Below, in pieces: positions 43,954 to 52,319 of a stretch of 64,000 bases of DNA. Within the stretch, counting starts at the first letter, position 1. Each line of letters opens with the position of its first letter. The translations under genes and the position numbers were made by a program. This DNA comes from Bradyrhizobium sediminis. GTDB lineage: Bacteria; Pseudomonadota; Alphaproteobacteria; Rhizobiales; Xanthobacteraceae. The DNA is taken from the NCBI RefSeq assembly GCF_018736105.1, contig NZ_CP076135.1, forward strand, positions 186,001 through 250,000, read 5' to 3'. A model generated the notes under the pieces. That model saw nothing but the letters and a program-made list of their open reading frames with translations. It was not told where the DNA came from and searched no databases.

Positions 43954-44628
43954 CTACTGCAGCCCGGTATCGCCGCTGGTGCGCTTCTTGGCGAGGTCCA
44001 TTTCGGTGACCGCGATCAGGATCTCGGCGCGGGTCTTGAGATCGGGCGCTTCCAGCATTGCCTGCTTCTCCGGCGGACCATAGGGCGACATCATCGCCAG
44101 CGCGTTGACCAGCGCCTCGTTGGGCGCGCTTTCGACGCCTTCCCAGTCGACCTTGAGATTGTTGGCCTTGAGAAAATCGGTCAGCACCGCGAGCAAGGCC
44201 TCGCGGTCGACGGCTTCCTCGCCCTTGCGGGCGGTGAAATCGTCGATGTAGGGGAAATAATCCACCTTGCATTGCCGGTACGGCGTCAGAACCGTCATTT
44301 CCTCGATCACCTTGAAACGCGCGATGCCGGTGAGTTCGAGGATGTAACGGCCGTCGCCGGATTCGGCGAGCTGGGTGATGCGTCCGACGCAGCCGACCCG
44401 AAACAGCACCGGCTTCGCTTCGCTATAGGTGTGGGATGCATCCGGCTGGATCATCCCGATCAGCCGGTGGCCGTCGCGCAGCGCATCGTCCACCATCGCC
44501 AGATAGCGCGGCTCGAAGATGTTGAGCGGCATCTGGCCGCGCGGCAGCAGGAGCGCGCCGGGCAGCGGAAACACCGGAATTACCTCGGGAAGGTCGCCGG
44601 GCCCGCGATATTCGGCATTGATCGGCAT
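43954..44628 (-). CDS. Lon N-terminal (LON substrate-binding) domain protein
   Basis: The protein has 224 residues and consists of the PUA-like LON substrate-binding domain without the ATPase or protease parts. Features are VIPVFPLPGALLLPRGQMPLNIFEPRYLAMVDDAL (pieces) and GCVGRITQLAESGDGRYILELTGIARFKV (pieces). The role is unproven. It lies 30 bp downstream of the thioredoxin-TPR gene on the same strand, the usual pairing in Rhizobiales, which suggests a link to protein quality control. Confidence 0.88.
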   Translation of the reverse strand: MPINAEYRGPGDLPEVIPVFPLPGALLLPRGQMPLNIFEPRYLAMVDDALRDGHRLIGMIQPDASHTYSEAKPVLFRVGCVGRITQLAESGDGRYILELTGIARFKVIEEMTVLTPYRQCKVDYFPYIDDFTARKGEEAVDREALLAVLTDFLKANNLKVDWEGVESAPNEALVNALAMMSPYGPPEKQAMLEAPDLKTRAEILIAVTEMDLAKKRTSGDTGLQ

Positions 44629-44658
44629 TTGCGGTCCCGGTGCTAAGGCATGAGATTG

Positions 44659-45582
44659 TTATGAAAAAAGCACAGTCGACAGCCGCTTGCGCCCTTCGAC
44701 AGTGGCTTCATCGGTGGGACCCCACGCCTCGAAGAACTGTACCAGTTGCTTGCGCGCGCCGTCCTCGTTCCACTTGCGGTCGCGCTTGACGATTTCGAGC
44801 AGCTGGCCGGTGGCCTCGGCACGCTGGCCCGAGGCGTTGAGCGCGGTCGCCAGATCGAATCGCGCCTGATGATCGAGCGGGTTTGCGGCGACTTTCTGTT
44901 CGAGCTCGGTTACCGGGCCGACCGCCTTGGCCTGCTCGGCGAGATCGATCGACGCCTGCACCGCCTTGACCGCCGCTTCGTTGCGCTTCGATTCCGGCAC
45001 CATGGCGATGGTCTGCCTGGCCTGCTCGATGGCTCCGGTCGTGACGTAGCATTTCGCAAGCCCCGCCAGGGCTGCGATATTGGTGGCGTCCGCCGCCAGC
45101 ACCTCGGCATAGATCTGCGCCGCGGTGGCCGCATCGCCTTCGGCGAGGACGGCCTCGGCCTCTTTGAGGATTTCAGCGATATTGGGCTCGCCGGCGCCCG
45201 GCATGCCCTTGGTCAGCTTGTCGATGAAGGCGGTGACCTGGCTTTCCGGGACCGCGCCCATGAAACCGTCGGCGGGCTGGCCGTTGACGAAGGCGATCAC
45301 CGCCGGGATCGACTGAATCCCCATCTGGCCGGGGATCGCCGGATGTTCGTCGATGTTCATCTTGACCAGCTTGACCTTGCCCTTGGCGGCGCGGACCGCT
45401 TTCTCGATGATCGGGGTGAGCTGGCGGCAGGGGCCGCACCACGGGGCCCAGAAATCGATCAGCACCGGCTGGCGCTTCGATTCCTCGATGACGTCCTTCA
45501 CGAAGGTCTGGGTGGTGGTCTCCTTGATCAGATCGGGCGCCGCCTGCGGCGCCGGTCCGCTGCCCTGCTCTATTATTGTCAC
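44659..45582 (-). CDS. Thioredoxin-TPR fusion protein (CnoX/YbbN-like)
   Basis: The protein has 307 residues. The N-terminal thioredoxin domain (about residues 22-130) has the intact redox site WCGPC (Cys49, Cys52). It is followed by TPR-like repeats and a C-terminal helical region with LDHQARFDLATALNASGQ and FFEAWGP. CnoX of Caulobacter and E. coli protects folding proteins and works with GroEL; the alphaproteobacterial form retains the CGPC site, as here. It is cotranscribed with the Lon-N protein gene. No signal peptide is present, so it acts in the cytosol. Confidence 0.9.
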   Translation of the reverse strand: MTIIEQGSGPAPQAAPDLIKETTTQTFVKDVIEESKRQPVLIDFWAPWCGPCRQLTPIIEKAVRAAKGKVKLVKMNIDEHPAIPGQMGIQSIPAVIAFVNGQPADGFMGAVPESQVTAFIDKLTKGMPGAGEPNIAEILKEAEAVLAEGDAATAAQIYAEVLAADATNIAALAGLAKCYVTTGAIEQARQTIAMVPESKRNEAAVKAVQASIDLAEQAKAVGPVTELEQKVAANPLDHQARFDLATALNASGQRAEATGQLLEIVKRDRKWNEDGARKQLVQFFEAWGPTDEATVEGRKRLSTVLFS

Positions 45583-45835
45583 GGGATCCTCGTCTGATGT
45601 CTTTTTCGAATTGGGGGGCGTTCTAGCACGGTCTGCGCCCTAATTGGCCCCTGAACGGCCGATTTGCAATCGGCGGAACCCGGACCTCGGGCTTTTCGGC
45701 TGAAATGCCGCAAATCGGCGTCGATCGGACGTGATCCGGCCGATTCCGGGCCTCGTGTGGACTGTTGCATTCGGGGGCCGCATTTGGCATAGGTCTGCGC
45801 GTTGCCGGCGAGCGATCGCCGCCAATCTCTCGGAT

Positions 45836-45910
<75 letters not shown>

Positions 45911-45953
45911 GATTTTCCATGTCCGGCCCGGACACATAGGTAACGCCACGTAC

Positions 45954-46120
45954 CTAAGACATGGGTGACAACCTCGTGCCGAACGAGGTTGTCGAGGTTT
46001 GCAGCCTTCCGCTCCAAGTGTCCCAGATCGTCGCGCATGAAGCGGACGAGCCAAATGCCATCGTTGACCTCCTTGAGGCCGAGTTTCCGGTTGAGACGTT
46101 GATTCTCTTGCAAGGCAGGC
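45954..46120 (-). pseudogene. Decayed transposase C-terminus (IS481/integrase-core type)
   Basis: One minus-strand frame reads NRKLGLKEVNDGIWLVRFMR then DDLGHLERKAANLD, matching the C-terminal segment of integrase-core transposases (usual form LKEV..GIWLVSFM.YDLGY). The usual ending FGTRLSPMS and its stop appear in another frame, so a frameshift separates them. No N-terminal or catalytic part and no complete terminal repeats are seen. The fragment begins 43 bp downstream of the tRNA-Gly gene, a common insertion spot. Confidence 0.7.
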
Positions 46121-46431
46121 AAAGCCGGCCATGGGCGGCAGCGAGAACCTCGGCGATGATGCCCGCCGATTGAACGCCACCCATCAGCATGTCTCGCAAC
46201 GCGATGGTATATGCCGCAATGCAGCGCGACCCGGCGCCGGCTCCCTCGACCCAACAAAATTTCCTCTCAATTTGTTTTCGTCTGACTGAGTAGCGCAACG
46301 CGCGCTTCTCACCCGCGGAGGATGTGCTAACATTTTCCGCGTCTGATCCATCTCACCAGACCAAAGTTCGTTTCTCGGACGCCAAAATAAATAACATACG
46401 CGGCCGCACCGGCTGCATAGGGAGTGACGCG
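46121..46431. other. Gap between IS remnant and sugar dehydrogenase gene
   Basis: The left part continues the minus-strand frames of the IS remnant without recognisable motifs. The right part (about 46240-46431) is AT-richer, with CAACAAAATTTCC and TAAATAACATA stretches, and probably holds the promoter of the dehydrogenase gene. No gene is supported here. Confidence 0.45.
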
Positions 46432-47694
46432 ATGAAATCGGCTTTCAATCGATCCATTCTTGCGCTCGCAGCTATCGCCATTGTCGCGGGGGCCGGTCCG
46501 GCCAGCGCGCAGCAAAAACCGCTGAAGAAATACGAATCCGGCACCAAGGAATTCTGGACCCATCCGCCGGATGACTGGTTCCTCGGTGATGAGAACGAAG
46601 CCCAGAGGGGCCTCGCGCCGCCCTCGGGCCCGCCGACCGGCGCATCGGAAGCCGAACTCGCGGCGATGATGAAGAAGATCAAGCTGCCGGCGGGCTTCAA
46701 GATCGAAGTCTACGCATCCGGCGTGCTGGCCGCGCGGCAGATGGCCTGGGGCGACAAGGGCACGATGTTCGTCGGCTCCTTCGGCCTCGGCAACGTCTAC
46801 GCGATCACCGAAAGCGGCGGCAAGAAGACGGTCAAGACGGTCGTCAAGGGACTGCGGATGCCGACCGGTCTGGCGTTCCGCGACGGCGCGCTCTACGTCA
46901 TCGATGTCGACAAGCTGATCAGATACGACAATGCCGAAGCCAACCTCGACAATCTCGGCGCCGGCAAGGTGGTCTATGACGACATGCCGCCCTATATGGC
47001 GCACGGCTGGAAATATATCGCCGTCGACAAGGACGGCTGGTTCTATCTGCCGTTCGGTCCTCCCTTCAACATCGGGCTCCCGCCGACCAGCGTCTCGCAG
47101 ATCCGCCGGGTCGATCCCAAGACCGGCAACGCCGAACTGGTGGCGCTCGGCGTCCGCAACAGCGTCGGCGGCGACGTCGATCCGCGCAGCGGCAAATACT
47201 GGTTCACCGAGAACGCCCGCGACTGGTTGAGCGACGACACCCCGAGCGACAAGCTCAACATGATCTCGAAGATGGGCGAGCACTTCGGCTATCCCTATTG
47301 CCACCAGGGCGACCTGCCCGATCCGAAGTTCGCGATGGGCCACAAATGTTCGGAATTCACCCCGCCGGTACTCAAACTCGGCGCGCATGTGGCTCCGCTC
47401 GGCATGAAGTTCTATACCGGCGACCAGTTCCCCGCCGAGTACAAGAACAATATCTTCATCGCCGAGCACGGCTCCTGGAACCGGCATAAATATCAGGGTG
47501 CCCGGATCAAGCGCGTGATCGTCGGTGCCGACGGCAAGAACGCCAAGCAGGAGATCTTCGCTTCGGGCTGGCTCGAAGGCGACCAGGGCTATCTCGGCCG
47601 GCCGGCCGATATCGTTCTGGGCAAGGATGGTTCGATGTTCGTCGCCGACGACTGGGCCGGCGCGATCTATCGCATCAGCTACAGCAAGAAGTAG
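46432..47694 (+). CDS. PQQ-dependent sugar dehydrogenase-like (sorbosone dehydrogenase family) periplasmic protein
   Basis: The protein has 420 residues from the ATG at 46432, preceded by GGGAG. The signal peptide ends at PASAQ. The mature part is a six-bladed beta-propeller: FKIEVYASGVLAARQMAWGDKGTMFVGS, MPTGLAFRDGALYVIDVDKL and, late, FIAEHGSWNRHKYQGARIKRV and LGRPADIVLGKDGSMFVADDWAGAIYRI (all in pieces). The RP-x-D/ADD motifs and the GEHFGYPYCH segment are typical of PQQ glucose/sorbosone dehydrogenases. A c-type cytochrome gene follows and could take its electrons. Actual cofactor and substrate are not proven. Confidence 0.85.
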   Translation: MKSAFNRSILALAAIAIVAGAGPASAQQKPLKKYESGTKEFWTHPPDDWFLGDENEAQRGLAPPSGPPTGASEAELAAMMKKIKLPAGFKIEVYASGVLAARQMAWGDKGTMFVGSFGLGNVYAITESGGKKTVKTVVKGLRMPTGLAFRDGALYVIDVDKLIRYDNAEANLDNLGAGKVVYDDMPPYMAHGWKYIAVDKDGWFYLPFGPPFNIGLPPTSVSQIRRVDPKTGNAELVALGVRNSVGGDVDPRSGKYWFTENARDWLSDDTPSDKLNMISKMGEHFGYPYCHQGDLPDPKFAMGHKCSEFTPPVLKLGAHVAPLGMKFYTGDQFPAEYKNNIFIAEHGSWNRHKYQGARIKRVIVGADGKNAKQEIFASGWLEGDQGYLGRPADIVLGKDGSMFVADDWAGAIYRISYSKK

Positions 47695-47781
47695 ATCTGA
47701 ACAGACAGAGGCTGCGGCCGCTCGGGAACGGGTGGCCGCAGCTTCTCTCGTTTGATTTTGGCAAGAGCGATGGAACACGTT

Positions 47782-47871
47782 CGTCATGCCCGGACTTGAT
47801 CCGGGCATCCATCAAGAAGAACAAGCATCTTGCGAGCAGGATGGATTGCCGGGTCAAGCCCGGCAATGACG
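47782..47871. repeat. Palindromic repeat, family C
   Basis: CGTCATGCCCGGACTTGATC at the left and GGGTCAAGCCCGGCAATGAC at the right form long imperfect inverted ends. ATCCAT and ATGGAT lie inside. It ends 12 bp before the cytochrome start codon I chose, so it forms part of the leader between the dehydrogenase and cytochrome genes. Confidence 0.8.
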
Positions 47872-47883
47872 ACCGGGAGAAGC

Positions 47884-48468
47884 GTGGTGCGGATTGCCTT
47901 AGTCGGGATCTTGCTGGTTGCAGCGGTCGTTGGTGCCGGTCCAGCCCATGCCGCCGACGTCGGCGCCGGCAAGCAGAAGGCCGAACTGTGCATCGCCTGT
48001 CACGGCGAAGGCGGCATTTCGCAGATCGAGAATATTCCCTCGCTCGCCGGCCAGCCCGATCTGTTCATTCAGTGGCAGCTGGTTTTCTTTCGGGCCGGGA
48101 CACGCAAGAACGCGCAGATGCAGCCGATCATCGAACAGCTCAGCAATGAGGATATCCGCAATCTCGGCGCTTATTTTGCGTCGCTCACCCCGCCCAAAGG
48201 GAAACCCGACGACAATCCGGATCTATCCCGCAAGGGCGCGCAGGCCGCCGCGGGGCGGCGCTGTGCCGCGTGCCACACCGAAAGCTATGCCGGGACCAAG
48301 GCGGTCGCCCGCGTCGCGGGCCAGCGCCAGGAATATCTCCTGAAGGCGCTGCACGACTACAAATCGGGCGTGCGGGCAGGCGGGGGCATGGCGGCGATGG
48401 CCGACGTCGCCTATTCCCTTAGCGAAGAGGAAATCGAGGCGTTGGCGCATTATCTCGCGCATTTGTAG
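47884..48468 (+). CDS. Di-haem c-type cytochrome (cytochrome c4-like)
   Basis: The protein has 194 residues if it begins at GTG 47884 (GTG 47887 and ATG 47866 are alternatives; GGGAGAAG precedes the GTGs). A signal peptide ends at PAHAAD. Two haem-binding CxxCH motifs are present, CIACH in the first half and CAACH in the second, each followed by a cytochrome c fold. MAAMADVAYSLSEEEIEALAHYLAHL at the C-terminus includes the likely Met ligand. It follows the PQQ-type dehydrogenase gene and may pass its electrons to an oxidase. Confidence 0.87.
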   Translation: MVRIALVGILLVAAVVGAGPAHAADVGAGKQKAELCIACHGEGGISQIENIPSLAGQPDLFIQWQLVFFRAGTRKNAQMQPIIEQLSNEDIRNLGAYFASLTPPKGKPDDNPDLSRKGAQAAAGRRCAACHTESYAGTKAVARVAGQRQEYLLKALHDYKSGVRAGGGMAAMADVAYSLSEEEIEALAHYLAHL

Positions 48469-48487
48469 GTTCGGGCATTTTTGTATT

Positions 48488-48662
48488 CGTCGTCCCGGAC
48501 AAGTGAGCCAACGGGTCCGGCCTCTGGCCGGCCCGATGACAGGCTCCGCGAACGCGATCCGGGATCCATACCGCGTGATCTGTCGTTAGGGCACCATGTC
48601 GGACGTCTTCGGCCACAAACTACCGCCGCGGAGTATGGGTCCCGGCGTTCGCCGGGACGACG
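48488..48662. repeat. Palindromic repeat, family B copy 2 (long form)
   Basis: The ends CGTCGTCCCGG and GGCGTTCGCCGGGACGACG are complementary. The middle includes CCATACCGCGTGATCTGTCG, shared with the copy at 20231-20348, and TATGGGTCCC. It fills the gap between the cytochrome and ketopantoate reductase-like genes. Confidence 0.8.
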
Positions 48663-48672
48663 AGAGAGCGCC

Positions 48673-49593
48673 TCACCCGCGCTGCTTCTCATACACTTTG
48701 AGATGCGTGTAGGCGATGCGCAGCCGCGGCACCGGCACCTTGGCGGCATCGCCGCGCGCGATCAGGTCGCCGATCACGTGATCGGCCTCGACGGGCGCGC
48801 CGGCCTTGATGTCGCGAAACATCGACGCGGTGATCTGCGAGCCTTCGGCGGTCAGCAAGCCGCGCGTGCGCTGGAAGAACGGCCCGCTCGGCGCATGGCC
48901 CTCGGCTTCAGCAACCTCGCTGCATTCATCGAGCACGCCGAGGATGAAATCCTTGCCGCCGGGCGCCGCCAGGATATTGCCGACCGAGCTGCGCATCAGG
49001 CAGGTCGCGGCCGCAAGCGAGGCGAGGAATACCCATTTCTCCCACATCTCCTGCACGATATTTTCGCTGGCCACCGAACCGAACCGGCCGCTTGCCATCA
49101 CCTCGGCGATGGCGCGGACCCGGTCCGACAGCTTGCCGTCGCGTTCGCCGAAATTCAGCGATTGCATCGGATTGAGCTGAACCACCTCGCGCGCCTCATT
49201 GAGCGTGGCGGCGATCGCGCAGAGCCCGCCGAGCACGTGCTCGCGGCCGAACCTGCCGTCGAGCACGTCGAGATGCAGCATGCCGTTGAGCAGCGGGATG
49301 ATCGCGGTCTGCGGCCCGACCGCCGGCGCAAACGACGTGATGGCGTCGTCGAGGTCGAACGCCTTGCAGCTCAGCAATACGACGTCGAATTTTTCGTTGA
49401 TATTGCCCGCCTGCACGGTCGGCGGATTCTTCAAGGTCACGTCGCCGTTCGGACTCTTGATCACGAGGCCGGCGGAGGCCAGTTCGGCGGCGCGCTTGGG
49501 GCGGACCAGGAACGTGACGTCGCGGCCGGCCTCGAGCATCCTGCCGCCGAAATATCCGCCGATGGCGCCGGCGCCGACCACGAGAATGCGCAT
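48673..49593 (-). CDS. Ketopantoate reductase-family (PanE/ApbA) protein
   Basis: The protein has 306 residues. The NADP-binding GxGxxG is MRILVVGAGAIGGYFGGRML at the N-terminus. LLSCKAFDLDDAI has the conserved Lys before the helix, and LLNGMLHLDVLDGRFG has the Asn-Gly of the family. In the C-terminal helical domain, MWEKWVFLASLAAATCLMR carries the catalytic Lys. True pantothenate function is only one possibility, since several paralogues with other 2-oxoacid substrates exist in this group. It is a single gene between repeat elements. Confidence 0.87.
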   Translation of the reverse strand: MRILVVGAGAIGGYFGGRMLEAGRDVTFLVRPKRAAELASAGLVIKSPNGDVTLKNPPTVQAGNINEKFDVVLLSCKAFDLDDAITSFAPAVGPQTAIIPLLNGMLHLDVLDGRFGREHVLGGLCAIAATLNEAREVVQLNPMQSLNFGERDGKLSDRVRAIAEVMASGRFGSVASENIVQEMWEKWVFLASLAAATCLMRSSVGNILAAPGGKDFILGVLDECSEVAEAEGHAPSGPFFQRTRGLLTAEGSQITASMFRDIKAGAPVEADHVIGDLIARGDAAKVPVPRLRIAYTHLKVYEKQRG

Positions 49594-49624
49594 TTGCTTG
49601 GCTTCCTTCTTATTGTTGTTGGGG

Positions 49625-49663
49625 GGCGAGTAGCGAATGGACCTTCCCTATTCGCTACTCGCC
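49625..49663. repeat. Palindromic repeat, family D copy 2
   Basis: GGCGAGTAGCGAAT (49625-49638) and ATTCGCTACTCGCC (49650-49663) are perfect 14-bp complements with an 11-base loop. CACTCCCGATTCGC follows. It is related to the copy at 42486-42547. Confidence 0.75.
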
Positions 49664-49680
49664 ACTCCCGATTCGCTTAG

Positions 49681-50289
49681 TTACTTGCCCGCAATCAGTT
49701 CCTCGACCTCGCGCAACTGCTCCTTGCCGAAGAACATCTCCTTGCCGACGAAGAAGGTCGGCGAGCCGAAGGCGCCGCGCTCGACCGCTCCTTGCGTGTT
49801 CTCGATCAGCTTCGCCTTGACGTCAGGCTCCTGCGCGCGCGCGAACAGCTTTGCCGCATCGAGGCCGGACGCCGTGAGCGCCCTGATCGCCACTTCGGGG
49901 TCGTCCATCTTCTTGGGTTCGACCCACATGTGATGAAACGCCGCTTCGACATATTTCTCGAACACGCCCTCCAGCTGCGCAGCAACGGCAGCGCGCATCA
50001 GATTGAGGGTGTTGACCGGAAAGAACGGGTTCCAGACATAGGGCCTGACCTGAAAACGCTTCAGGAAGCGTTCGGTCTCCAGCGCGTTGAACTCGGGCTT
50101 GTTCCTGACGCCGGCAAGCGTTTCGGCGGGGGATCTGTTGTTGGTGGCCTTGAAGATGCCGCCGAGCAGGATCGGCACATATTCGAATTTCACGCCGGTC
50201 CGCTTTTCGATCGCCGGGATCGCCTCATGGCTGAGGAAAGCATTGGGGCTGCCGAAATCGAACAGGAATTGCGGGGCGGTCGGACTCAA
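49681..50289 (-). CDS. 2-hydroxychromene-2-carboxylate isomerase family (DsbA-like/kappa GST) protein
   Basis: The protein has 202 residues. The fold is DsbA-like thioredoxin without a CxxC: the active-site region is FLFDFGSPNAFLSHEAIPAI, with Ser-Pro-Asn in place of the disulfide. Other family features are VKFEYVPILLGGIFKATNN, YVWNPFFPVNTLNLMRAAVA and, near the C-terminus, GAVERGAFGSPTFFVGKEMFFGKEQL (pieces). Members act on hydroxychromene carboxylates of naphthalene breakdown using glutathione. No such pathway is visible here, so the role is open. Confidence 0.9.
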   Translation of the reverse strand: MSPTAPQFLFDFGSPNAFLSHEAIPAIEKRTGVKFEYVPILLGGIFKATNNRSPAETLAGVRNKPEFNALETERFLKRFQVRPYVWNPFFPVNTLNLMRAAVAAQLEGVFEKYVEAAFHHMWVEPKKMDDPEVAIRALTASGLDAAKLFARAQEPDVKAKLIENTQGAVERGAFGSPTFFVGKEMFFGKEQLREVEELIAGK

Positions 50290-50365
50290 GCGGCAGTCTC
50301 CCTGACACGACGGTTCTTATATGATCCCTGTCATTTCAACAGCCTAGCGGGTCGGATGTGCGGGA

Positions 50366-50989
50366 TCAACCGGCGGCACCCTCCTGCGCTTCGTGCTCGA
50401 ACGCTGCTGCGGCGAGCCGGCGCGCGTGATCGCGCACGTCGGCAGGCCAGGAGGCGGTCCAGGTCTGAAATCGCTCGGCGTCGCCTGCAAACAGCGCGCG
50501 CGCCACTTCCTCGTAATGCGGCTTGTTTTCCGCCATCGCGGCGATGAAGCGGTAAGCCGTCTCCTGCGCGTGCCTGATGCGGTCCTTGTCCCGGTTGGCG
50601 CGCCTGGCTTCATCGACCAGCCTGCGCAGCGCTACCGACGCGCCGCCATTTTGCTGCGCCAGCCATTCCCAGTGCCGCGGCAGCAGTGTGACTTCGCGCG
50701 CGACCACGCCGAGTTTGGGACGGCCGGGGCCGCGAGGTGCGGGCGGCGCGGCATCCTCTTCCCGGGCAGGCGCGTCAGCCGCCTTCGGCAATCGCGCCAG
50801 CACATCCTCGACCGAGCCGCGGAAATCGAGGTCGACCGGGCCGCTGCTGCCATCGAACACCAGCACCGACGCATCCTTGCGGCGGTCGAGCGTCTCTTTG
50901 GCCGCGCGGGCGACCTCACGGAGATCGCCGGACGCGATACAGCGGTCGCCATCGAAGGCGATGTAGGCAGGACCGGGTCCCGGGGTCAT
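50366..50989 (-). CDS. DUF2239 family protein
   Basis: The protein has 207 residues from the ATG at 50987-50989, with GAGGAGC before it. Visible features are YIAFDGDRCIASGDLREVARAAKETLDRRKDASVLVFDG (pieces), a proline/alanine-rich linker (PAREEDAAPPAPRGPGRPKLG), then GVVAREVTLLPRHWEWLAQQNGGASVALRRLVDEARR (pieces), a ribbon-helix-helix-like stretch. Function is unknown, though the C-terminal part could bind DNA. It is divergent from a GST gene, with two copies of a TCCGGGTAA motif between them, so the two are probably co-regulated. Confidence 0.85.
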   Translation of the reverse strand: MTPGPGPAYIAFDGDRCIASGDLREVARAAKETLDRRKDASVLVFDGSSGPVDLDFRGSVEDVLARLPKAADAPAREEDAAPPAPRGPGRPKLGVVAREVTLLPRHWEWLAQQNGGASVALRRLVDEARRANRDKDRIRHAQETAYRFIAAMAENKPHYEEVARALFAGDAERFQTWTASWPADVRDHARRLAAAAFEHEAQEGAAG

Positions 50990-51017
50990 GACATGCTCCT
51001 CAATTCCAGACCATTTA

Positions 51018-51057
51018 TTATCCGGGTAAATTGGTGTCGTCAATAACGTCCGGGTAA
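51018..51057. promoter_or_regulatory. Two copies of a TCCGGGTAA operator motif between DUF2239 and GST genes
   Basis: TTATCCGGGTAA (51018-51029, nearly palindromic) and ACGTCCGGGTAA (51046-51057) lie 28 bp apart in the divergent gap. The same core occurs inverted at 51892-51904 upstream of the GIY-YIG gene. The regulator is not known and is not obvious in the window. Confidence 0.6.
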
Positions 51058-51150
51058 TATGGTTCGTTTTGCGCATCTCGACTTTCCGGTGTGCGGCTGG
51101 CACGACCATGCACTGCCGCTGCAGATGCGCCGCGCCTCGGGAGAACCGCC

Positions 51151-51819
51151 ATGCTCACCGTCCATCACCTCAACAACTCCAGATCGCAGCGCGTGCTGTG
51201 GTTGCTGGAAGAACTCGGCGTTCCCTACGAGATCGTCCGCTATCAGCGACAGCCGGACATGCGGGCGCCGGCGGAACTGCGCGCGATTCATCCGCTCGGC
51301 AAGTCGCCCGTCATTACCGACAGCGGCAACACCATCGCCGAGTCAGGCGCGATCGCCGAATACATCATCGACACCTATGGCGAGGGACGCCTGATTCCGC
51401 CGCCGAAGACGCCGGAGCGGTTGCGCTATACCTACTGGCTGCATTACGCCGAGGGCTCGGCGATGTCGCCGCTGCTGTTGAAGCTGCTGTTCACGCTGAT
51501 GCCGAAGCGCGCGCCGGCGTTGCTGCGCCCGCTGGTGCGCAAGGTCTGCAATCAGGCGCTGACCACGCTGGTCAACCCGCAGCTCAAGCAGCACATGGCG
51601 TACTGGGAAGGCGAGCTCGGCAAAAGCGAATGGTTCGCCGGCAATGAATTCACCGCCGCCGACATCCAGATGAGCTTTCCGCTGGAAGCCGCCGCTGCGC
51701 GCGGCGGGCTCGAGCAGGGCCACCCCAGGTCGATGGCTTTTCTCGAACGCATTCACGCCCGGCCGGCTTACAAGCGCGCGCTGGAAAAAGGCGGGCCGTA
51801 TACGGTCGGACGGGGATGA
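51151..51819 (+). CDS. Glutathione S-transferase
   Basis: The protein has 222 residues from the ATG at 51151. The N-terminal thioredoxin-like domain has HHLNNSRSQRVLWLLEELG (catalytic Ser/Asn region about residues 8-12), NPLGKSP-type HPLGKSPVI and ESGAIAEYIID, the glutathione-binding site. The C-terminal all-helical domain (about residues 85-222) has GNEFTAADIQMSFPLEAA. The target is unknown. It is divergent from the DUF2239 gene and shares operator motifs with it. Confidence 0.93.
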   Translation: MLTVHHLNNSRSQRVLWLLEELGVPYEIVRYQRQPDMRAPAELRAIHPLGKSPVITDSGNTIAESGAIAEYIIDTYGEGRLIPPPKTPERLRYTYWLHYAEGSAMSPLLLKLLFTLMPKRAPALLRPLVRKVCNQALTTLVNPQLKQHMAYWEGELGKSEWFAGNEFTAADIQMSFPLEAAAARGGLEQGHPRSMAFLERIHARPAYKRALEKGGPYTVGRG

Positions 51820-51891
51820 TTTGCCTCCGGTCTCCACTCGAAGAACGAATCCCGCATCGGCCAAGCCGCTGCCTTAACTAATGAATTAATA

Positions 51892-51904
51892 TTACCCGGA
51901 TTAA
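51892..51904. promoter_or_regulatory. Third copy of the TCCGGGTAA operator motif
   Basis: TTACCCGGATTAA reads as TTAATCCGGGTAA on the minus strand and matches the core of the two copies near 51018-51057. It lies 68 bp before the chosen start of the GIY-YIG gene and 73 bp after the GST stop. Confidence 0.6.
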
Positions 51905-51971
51905 ATTGACGGCCGCTCGAAGGCCTGCTATCGTTACTATGACGATGGGCGGGATCATTCTGAAGGGCGTC

Positions 51972-52307
51972 ATGAAGAGCGAGGACAAGAAAGCGGCCAT
52001 CGCCGCCTACAAGGAACGCAAGACCGTCGCCGGGATCTACGTCATTCGCTGCGGCACTTCCGGTCAGGTCTGGGTCGGCCAGACGCCAAATCTCGACACC
52101 ATCCTGAACCGGATCTGGTTCTCGCTGCGAATGGGCAGCAACGCCAACCGCGAACTCCAGGGTGCGTGGACCGCGCATGGCGGCGAGGATTTCACCTTCG
52201 AGGCGATCGAGCGGCTGAAGGACGAGGAACTCGCATATGTCAGGGACACGCTCCTGAAGGAACGCGCGGCGCATTGGCGGTCGGCGCTGAACGGATCGGT
52301 CGTTTAG
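51972..52307 (+). CDS. GIY-YIG domain protein
   Basis: The protein has 111 residues from the ATG at 51972, with AAGGGC before it; an ATG at 51939 is possible. GIYVIRCGTSGQVWVGQTPNLDTILNRIWFSLRMGS (pieces) contains GIY and the YIG equivalent (VWVGQ), the first catalytic strand pair of the GIY-YIG nuclease fold, followed by NRELQGAWTAHGGEDFTFEAIERL. The short single-domain form occurs widely in Rhizobiales without a known function. A TCCGGGTAA motif lies upstream, as in the DUF2239/GST pair. Confidence 0.85.
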   Translation: MKSEDKKAAIAAYKERKTVAGIYVIRCGTSGQVWVGQTPNLDTILNRIWFSLRMGSNANRELQGAWTAHGGEDFTFEAIERLKDEELAYVRDTLLKERAAHWRSALNGSVV

Positions 52308-52319
52308 ACCATCGCATCG

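Noticed and set aside
49681..50289. Calling the DsbA-like protein a disulfide oxidoreductase
   Set aside because: The active-site CxxC is replaced by Ser-Pro-Asn, which fits the hydroxychromene carboxylate isomerase group instead.
51874..51889. TTAA...TTAA resembling a CtrA box upstream of the GIY-YIG gene
   Set aside because: The spacer is 8 bases, not 7, so it does not match the consensus.
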